From contig JBKPDV010000199.1 in the NCBI GenBank assembly GCA_046728075.1, positions 1 to 9,190 on the forward strand: a stretch of DNA of 9,190 nt, written 5' to 3'. The DNA comes from JBKPDV01 sp046728075. GTDB taxonomy: Bacteria > Acidobacteriota > Thermoanaerobaculia > UBA5066 > Gp7-AA6. Below, in pieces: positions 5,548 through 9,190 of the stretch. The translations under genes were made by a program, and so were the position numbers. The number at the start of each line of letters is the position of its first letter. Position 1 is the stretch's first letter. The notes under the pieces were generated by a model. That model made no database searches. It was not told the origin of the DNA and saw only the letters and a program-made list of their open reading frames with translations.

Positions 5548-5829
5548 TCAGTTCACTCCCATCACACGAGCGTAGTCGATGAGTCCGGCGTTGACGAGAA
5601 ACGGGACGCCAGAGTTCTTCTTTGAGTGCTCGCGCACCATCTGGGCAATCCGCTGCTTTGTTTCGACTGTCTGCTTCCTCAGCTCGGGGTGATCTTGGTG
5701 AGAGACAACCCACGGACCGCATGCCGCGCAGCCTGTCTCCGAATCGGTCTGAAGGCCATGATCCGACACAGGTGAGGTCACGGCGGCGGCAACGCCGCAG
5801 AGAAGACAGCTCGTCTCCGGCTTGATCAT
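5548..5829 (-). CDS. Small protein with two CxxC knuckles, 93 aa
   Basis: The ATG at 5829 starts MIKPETSCLLCGVAAA. Cysteine pairs are C8-x2-C11 and C34-x2-C37 (GCAACGPW), the spacing of a classical zinc ribbon. After it comes an amphipathic, charged helix (ELRKQTVETKQRIAQMVREHSKK, about 49-71) and a short hydrophobic C-terminus (VPFLVNAGLIDYARVMG). It has no export signal. The ribosome-binding site is poor: a C-rich stretch precedes the ATG and only GGACAG is near, so the start is less certain than for neighbours; in-frame sequence continues upstream to 6033 but has random-looking composition. Family not recognised. The two-knuckle plus helix design suggests a nucleic-acid or protein-binding regulator, as a guess. 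Confidence 0.62.
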   Translation of the reverse strand: MIKPETSCLLCGVAAAVTSPVSDHGLQTDSETGCAACGPWVVSHQDHPELRKQTVETKQRIAQMVREHSKKNSGVPFLVNAGLIDYARVMGVN

Positions 5830-5965
5830 TCTGTCCGGGGGGGAGTCTACGCTCTCACTGGAAAGAAAAGCCCGGCCCCTCGTCGAGCCTGGGCATCCCG
5901 AAACCGAAGCCCGCCTTCTGAGAATCAGTTCTGGCCGGTGGGTGGGTCGCGGTCGGACGGCAAAG

Positions 5966-6193
5966 CTATTCCTCGCCCGGTTTCTGTTCTGCTCTCCAGA
6001 CCGCTCGAAGGAACGCTTCGTTGAGGTTCCCATCCTTAGCGTACTCGATCAGCAAGCCTAGCTCGTTGCGGATTCCAACCTGATAGGTGCCGCGTGGAAA
6101 GTCTGCCGGCTTAACTTCATGGCTCCAGGTCGGGTGCTTGTGTCGGAAGAACGCCAAGATGGAAGGGTCGATCTTCGGCGGCTGTTCATCCAC
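5966..6193 (-). CDS. Hypothetical protein, 75 aa
   Basis: The GTG at 6193 starts MDEQPPKIDPSILAFFRHKH. The protein is compact and soluble-looking: a probable helix (PSILAFFRHKHPTW), a central strand region (RGTYQVGIRNELGLLIEYA) and a C-terminal helix (NLNEAFLRAVWRAEQK). It has no cysteines and no recognised family. The ribosome-binding site is weak. Composition is protein-like, unlike the overlapping frames, which are Arg/Ser/Pro-rich. It lies 136 nt upstream of the two-CxxC gene on the same strand and could be cotranscribed. Moderate confidence that it is real; no functional claim. Confidence 0.5.
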   Translation of the reverse strand: MDEQPPKIDPSILAFFRHKHPTWSHEVKPADFPRGTYQVGIRNELGLLIEYAKDGNLNEAFLRAVWRAEQKPGEE

Positions 6194-6372
6194 GATTGGT
6201 GAAGGATGATACGCGGCTTGAGAATCGCGGGGGTTTGCTAAGCCTTCGTCCGGTTCTCGGTTTTCGATCCCCTCGGGGGGCTTGCGGGTACTTCGCGACC
6301 GAGAGGTCGGAGAGAGTTCGCATTCCGAGCTAGAATTTTATCGGAGGAAGCCAACCAGAAAAGGAGCGTTCC

Positions 6373-6549
6373 ATGATCGGAAAACCCCTGGTCAGAGCAG
6401 AGATGACCTGCTATCACTGCGGAAGGAAAGGCACGTCGTGGGATGACAAGGTTCCTCCGCGCTGGCGGGCTCTGGCGATTGGGCACGCGGACTGCGCCGA
6501 TTGCATCAAAGAGTGCGACGCTGGTACGGCTCCCGCCCGCAAGGAGTAG
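6373..6549 (+). CDS. CxxC mini-protein, 58 aa, putative zinc-binding
   Basis: The ATG at 6373 follows AAAAGGAG 6-7 nt upstream, a strong site. The protein begins MIGKPLVRAEMTCYHCGRKG. It has C13-x2-C16-G and, after 24 residues, C41-x2-C44-x3-C48, with H38 nearby. The tail is short and charged (TAPARKE). It is too short for ordinary ORF cut-offs and is hidden by a longer, spurious reading frame. The arrangement CxxCG ... H-x5-CIK is shared with the 78-aa protein at 2295-2531, with H38, C44, I45 and K46 at identical positions. Cytoplasmic; family and function unknown. Module B begins 65 nt downstream. Confidence 0.66.
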   Translation: MIGKPLVRAEMTCYHCGRKGTSWDDKVPPRWRALAIGHADCADCIKECDAGTAPARKE

Positions 6550-6613
6550 GCCGCTCGCCGGGCACGACTTCCAGAACGTCCGATACGAGGGGCTCGGTTG
6601 TCTGACCATCTGC

Positions 6614-6764
6614 GGGAGCCCACAGGTTCCGGCGACTCAGGCGGGGGACACCCGAACCTCCGGCTGCGCGTCTACCACTTCCGCCACTTTCGCGGGGAGA
6701 GGTCGTAGCCGCAACCGCCTGCTGAATCAACGGGTCAGCGAGAGTCGCCGTCTTTGGCTCCTTA
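6614..6764. repeat. tRNA-Leu-derived module B
   Basis: In order: the right half of the palindrome (6619-6630), a degraded GC hairpin (6641-6654), a tRNA-Leu 5'-half copy (6664-6693) and the 78-bp shared segment (6687-6764). The left palindrome arm and promoter are missing. Bases 6616-6646 are identical over 31 nt to 9147-9177 in module D. Relative to module A it is a direct repeat about 2,997 bp away. Confidence 0.88.
6664..6693 (-). pseudogene. tRNA-Leu 5'-half copy B
   Basis: Matches the 5' half of tRNA-Leu(CAG) at 29 of 30 positions, the only change being in the D-loop region. It lacks an anticodon and a 3' half, so it is not a functional tRNA. It is the copy nearest to the recombinase relic and therefore the best candidate for that element's attachment-site remnant. 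Confidence 0.9.
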
Positions 6765-6832
6765 CCTGCGCGAGACTGCTTCCGGGACCAGTGTGCCATC
6801 TGGTGTGCCGTCTTGGGCCGAAAGACGAGCAC

Positions 6833-7135
6833 TCACGGGGAAGTGTCGCCGCCGTCGATCGCCCGTGCGGCGCGGTTAACCGCATCGCGAACCTCCTCGA
6901 TCCCAGGCGCGATGTAGGAGTCGGTCACGTCCTCGTCCGCGTGGCCGAGGAACGCCTTCGCGACCGCCTTCGACGAGACGGACTCGACGCGGGTCGCTCC
7001 CGTCTTGTGCCAGGCCCGGTCCCGACCGCTCGCTTGAGCCCGCGATCTGGCCCACCGCATCTCTCCGGCCCATCGGCCGGATGCGCGCGGGAGTTTCAGA
7101 CTGACTTGACGGAGACCCTGCGGCCGCCAGATCAT
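6833..7135 (-). pseudogene. Tyrosine recombinase (integrase), C-terminal relic
   Basis: The minus-strand frame ending at TGA 6833-6835 contains SSKAVAKAFLGHADEDVTDSYIAPGIEEVRDAVNRAARAI, the unmistakable C-terminal box of tyrosine recombinases: the LGHxxxxxTxxY motif with the late His and the Tyr nucleophile. Upstream, where H-x-x-R followed by T-x-AT is expected, the frame reads AWHKTGATRVESV. This looks like a small in-frame deletion that removed the catalytic Arg. Further upstream the sequence is not integrase-like in any frame, so the N-terminal domain and first catalytic Arg are gone. The enzyme is inactive. It points toward module B, the normal geometry for an integrase next to its attachment site. 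Confidence 0.85.
7106..7135 (+). promoter_or_regulatory. Candidate promoter of the amidase gene
   Basis: TTGACG (7106-7111) is followed after 18 nt by GATCAT (7130-7135), four of six matches to TATAAT. It would give a leader of about 60 nt to the ATG at 7200. The hexamers lie in the decayed integrase region, so this may be coincidental. Confidence 0.4.
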
Positions 7136-7199
7136 GTCGCCGTTTCGACTTCGCGAACGGAGTCCGCAAAGCCCTCACCCATTCTCAAGGAGTACCACC

Positions 7200-8912
7200 A
7201 TGAAACGATCCATTCTCGTCCTCTTCGCCATCGTGGCCCTCGCATTCCCGCTTGCCGCAGACAAGGGCGGCGACGGATCCGCCCGCCTGCAGCTCGTCGA
7301 GGCAACCACCACCGAGTTGCAGAAGGCGCTGCAGACGCGTCTCGTCACGAGCGAGCAGCTCGTGCAGATGTACCTCAATCGGATTGCGGCCTACGACCAG
7401 GTCGGACCCCACTTGAACTCGTTCATCCACCTAAACCCACTCGCGCTCGAAGAAGCACGTGCCAGCGACGCCAATCGTCACCGCGGCAACATCAAGAGCC
7501 CGCTCTTCGGCGTGCCCATGATCCTCAAAGACAACATCGACACGGCCGACCTTCCGACCACGGCCGGCTCGGTCGCGCTCACGGGATCGATTCCGCTGAC
7601 CGACGCGTTCATCACGCGCAAGCTGCGTGATGCGGGCGCGGTCATCCTGGGGAAGGCGACTCTGACCGAATTCGCCAACTTCCTGACTGTTGGAATGCCG
7701 TCGGGGTACAGCTCGCTCGGCGGCTACGGGTTCAACCCGTATGATCCGCGCCCCGATCCGCGTCCGCTGCCCAACGGCGACGGCCGGCCCGCGCTGACTC
7801 CGGGCGGATCGAGCTCGGGGCCAGGAATCGCCGTCGCTGCAAATCTGGCCGCGATCGGCGTCGGCACCGAAACCTCCGGTTCGATCCTGAGTCCGGGCTC
7901 CGCCAACTTCCTGGTGGGTATCAAGCCGACGGTGGGGCTGATCAGTCGCGACGGGATCATTCCGATCACGGCGGACCAGGACACCGCTGGACCGCTGACC
8001 CGGACGGTGAAGGATGCGGCGATCCTGCTCGGTGTCCTGGCCGGCTTCGATCCGGCCGACCCCGCCACCGCGGCGTGTCTCACGGCCGGGAACTGCTTCA
8101 GTGATTACACGCAGTTCCTCGACGAGGATGCGCTGGTGGGTGCGCGTATCGCCGTGCCTCCGTTTCCGGACAACCGCGCGGACGTCATGAACGCCGCGAT
8201 CGACGTTTTGCGCAGCCGGGGTGCCCACGTGGAGCTGATTCCCGCGCTGGCGCCGCAGCTGCCGAGCTGCGACCCGAGCGTGTACCCGCCTCCACCGGGT
8301 CCCACGCCGCCGCAGACTCTCCGCTGCTCGACCGTGCTGAACTACGGCTTCAAGCGCGACCTCAACGGGTATTTCGCGGCGCACGTCAGCCCGGCTGCAC
8401 CGGTCAAGAGCCTGCAGGACGTGATCGATTACAACAACGCGCACGCGCCGGCTTCGATCAAGTATGGCCAGGCACTCGCCTTGTTCTCCCAGAAGTTCGA
8501 CATCACTCCGGGCAGTGCCGACACGATCCGATATCTCGCCGATCGCGCGGAGGATCTTTCACGCTCCAGGGGCGCTCTCAATGCGGTCTACGACGGTCCC
8601 GACGGTATAACGGGTACGAGCGACGACTTTGATGCGATTCTTTTCTCCGCCAACAGCGGCGCGGCCACTCCGGCCAAGGCGGGGTACCCCAGCATCGTGG
8701 TACCCGGCGGCTTTTTCGTCAACGCGCCGACCCCGCCGTTCCCCGACGGTTTCAATGCGAAGCCAGGGCCGACCGGCGTGACGTTTTCAGGCCGCGCGTT
8801 CAGCGAGCCCCGCCTGATCGGCCTCGCCTACGCGTTCGAACAGGCGACGAAGCACCGGCAGCCGCCGGCGAGCGCGCCGCCCCTGCCCAGCGATTTCGTG
8901 GGCCGGCCATAG
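7200..8912 (+). CDS. Exported amidase-signature enzyme
   Basis: The ATG at 7200 follows AAGGAG 7 nt upstream. The 570-residue product starts with a Sec-type signal peptide (MKRSILVLFAIVALAFPLAA, cleavage likely near 20), so it acts outside the cytoplasm. Amidase-signature landmarks are LFGVPMILKDNID (102-114) with catalytic K110, the glycine/serine loop TPGGSSSGPG (200-209) with cis-Ser S204, and GTETSGSILSP (222-232) with nucleophile S228, the expected 24 residues later. The usual Arg after GSI is Leu, as I recall for secreted members. The family hydrolyses amide bonds through Ser-cisSer-Lys. It is not GatA, given export and no gatB/gatC nearby; the substrate is unknown, possibly peptide or aryl amides. 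Single-gene unit between module B and module C. Confidence 0.92.
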   Translation: MKRSILVLFAIVALAFPLAADKGGDGSARLQLVEATTTELQKALQTRLVTSEQLVQMYLNRIAAYDQVGPHLNSFIHLNPLALEEARASDANRHRGNIKSPLFGVPMILKDNIDTADLPTTAGSVALTGSIPLTDAFITRKLRDAGAVILGKATLTEFANFLTVGMPSGYSSLGGYGFNPYDPRPDPRPLPNGDGRPALTPGGSSSGPGIAVAANLAAIGVGTETSGSILSPGSANFLVGIKPTVGLISRDGIIPITADQDTAGPLTRTVKDAAILLGVLAGFDPADPATAACLTAGNCFSDYTQFLDEDALVGARIAVPPFPDNRADVMNAAIDVLRSRGAHVELIPALAPQLPSCDPSVYPPPPGPTPPQTLRCSTVLNYGFKRDLNGYFAAHVSPAAPVKSLQDVIDYNNAHAPASIKYGQALALFSQKFDITPGSADTIRYLADRAEDLSRSRGALNAVYDGPDGITGTSDDFDAILFSANSGAATPAKAGYPSIVVPGGFFVNAPTPPFPDGFNAKPGPTGVTFSGRAFSEPRLIGLAYAFEQATKHRQPPASAPPLPSDFVGRP

Positions 8913-8990
8913 GAGGCAACCAGTCAAGAACGAAAGCGAGCGGGAAGAGTTCCGGGTCTGATCCTGTCGAACCAGGATTGAGTCAATGAG
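8913..8990. other. Spacer after the amidase with a small hairpin
   Basis: ATCCTG and CAGGAT pair around 6 nt at about 8961-8978, some 50 nt after the amidase stop. It has no U-tract. Its right edge (GAGTCAATGAGCG) resembles the start of the tRNA-Leu promoter region of module A, so the repeat begins here. Confidence 0.35.
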
Positions 8991-9087
8991 CGTCAAGGAA
9001 CCTGTGGGCCACAGGTTCCGGCTTATGTGATCGGGGGGAGACCCCCGCGCCCCGGGCCTGCGCTTCTACCAATTCCGCCACTTTCGC
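8991..9087. repeat. tRNA-Leu-derived module C
   Basis: Contains CGTCAA (the -35 box on the minus strand, 8991-8996), a palindrome with 11-bp arms and 1-nt centre (8997-9019), a 37-nt insert with a GC hairpin (about 9032-9048) and a tRNA-Leu 5'-half copy (9057-9087). The insert has exactly the length of that in module A (29 of 37 identical). No -10 box lies at the expected distance from its own -35 box. Confidence 0.9.
9057..9087 (-). pseudogene. tRNA-Leu 5'-half copy C
   Basis: Identical to the tRNA-Leu(CAG) 5' half at 30 of 31 positions. It runs into the GC-hairpin insert instead of an anticodon. It is the best-preserved copy and still has a promoter-like region upstream (module D). It would give a truncated transcript, not a tRNA. 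Confidence 0.9.
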
Positions 9088-9091
9088 CGGC

Positions 9092-9111
9092 CCAGAAGAG
9101 GCCAGAAGAGG
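9092..9111. repeat. 10-bp tandem duplication
   Basis: CCAGAAGAGG occurs twice in a row between tRNA half C and its promoter-like boxes. Without one copy the distance from -10 position to tRNA start would be 9 nt, exactly that of the intact gene. Confidence 0.9.
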
Positions 9112-9135
9112 AGCGAGCGAGTTTCTTACCGTCAA
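9107..9135 (-). promoter_or_regulatory. Decayed tRNA-Leu promoter copy (module D)
   Basis: TTGACG (9130-9135) is retained, and 17 nt downstream the -10 position reads TCCTCT instead of TATCCT. The intervening AACTCGCTCGC matches the intact promoter. It is probably weak or dead. Confidence 0.5.
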
Positions 9136-9190
9136 GGAACCTGTGCGAGCCCACAGGTTCCGGCGACTCAGGCGGGGCAGGATCCCGAAT
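9130..9190. repeat. Module D, cut by window end
   Basis: Holds the -35 box, a palindrome with one arm mismatch (9136-9161) and the start of the GC-hairpin insert. Bases 9147-9177 are identical to 6616-6646 of module B. A further tRNA-half copy may follow beyond the window. Confidence 0.85.

Noticed and set aside
6443..7630. 395-aa plus-strand frame
   Set aside because: It runs through module B, the integrase relic and the amidase start out of frame; Arg/Pro/His-rich, no ribosome-binding site.
7431..8444. 337-aa minus-strand frame
   Set aside because: Antisense shadow of the amidase, with shadow-type composition.
8991..9190. CRISPR array
   Set aside because: The repeated units are long, few and tRNA-derived, with similar rather than unique spacers and no cas genes.

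Overview
This is a GC-rich bacterial contig end, almost certainly from a Tn5-tagmented (Nextera-type) library, because bases 1-27 are sequencing adapter rather than genome. The taxon cannot be fixed. Strong Shine-Dalgarno sites, a sigma70-type tRNA promoter, ribosomal protein bTHX and a secreted amidase suggest a high-GC soil or sediment bacterium. Acidobacteriota or a neighbouring phylum is my guess, not a demonstrated assignment.

Region 28-2155 (minus strand) is a tight three-gene operon: a type I phosphoribosyltransferase, an erythromycin-esterase-family protein whose ATG overlaps the preceding stop (ATGA), and the start of a DUF5335-like protein cut off by the contig end. Region 2295-3430 holds three small proteins of unknown function, two of them with CxxC knuckles.

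At 3483-3567 (minus) lies an intact tRNA-Leu(CAG) with encoded CCA and a clear promoter (TTGACG-17-TATCCT). Immediately beyond the promoter is a repeat system built from that tRNA locus: a near-perfect palindrome whose arm copies the tRNA's anticodon-stem/variable-arm sequence, a GC-rich hairpin, and a copy of the tRNA 5' half. Related modules recur at 3600-3769 (A), 6614-6764 (B) and 8991-9177 (C and D). Modules A and B also share a 78-bp extension. Next to module B is the C-terminal relic of a tyrosine recombinase. The simplest reading is repeated site-specific integration at the tRNA-Leu 5' half by elements that bring a replacement promoter and 5' half, leaving displaced halves behind.

The roughly 3-kb segment between modules A and B (3770-6613) carries, mostly on the minus strand, an Hsp20 small heat-shock protein, ribosomal protein bTHX, an antibiotic-biosynthesis-monooxygenase-like protein with a strong terminator, a two-CxxC protein and a small unknown. 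It also carries a plus-strand CxxC mini-protein. A stretch of about 480 bases with no convincing gene (3770-4248) holds an attC-like hairpin and another long inverted repeat. Rightward of the recombinase relic, 7200-8912 (plus) encodes an exported amidase-signature enzyme. The window then ends inside further tRNA-Leu modules.
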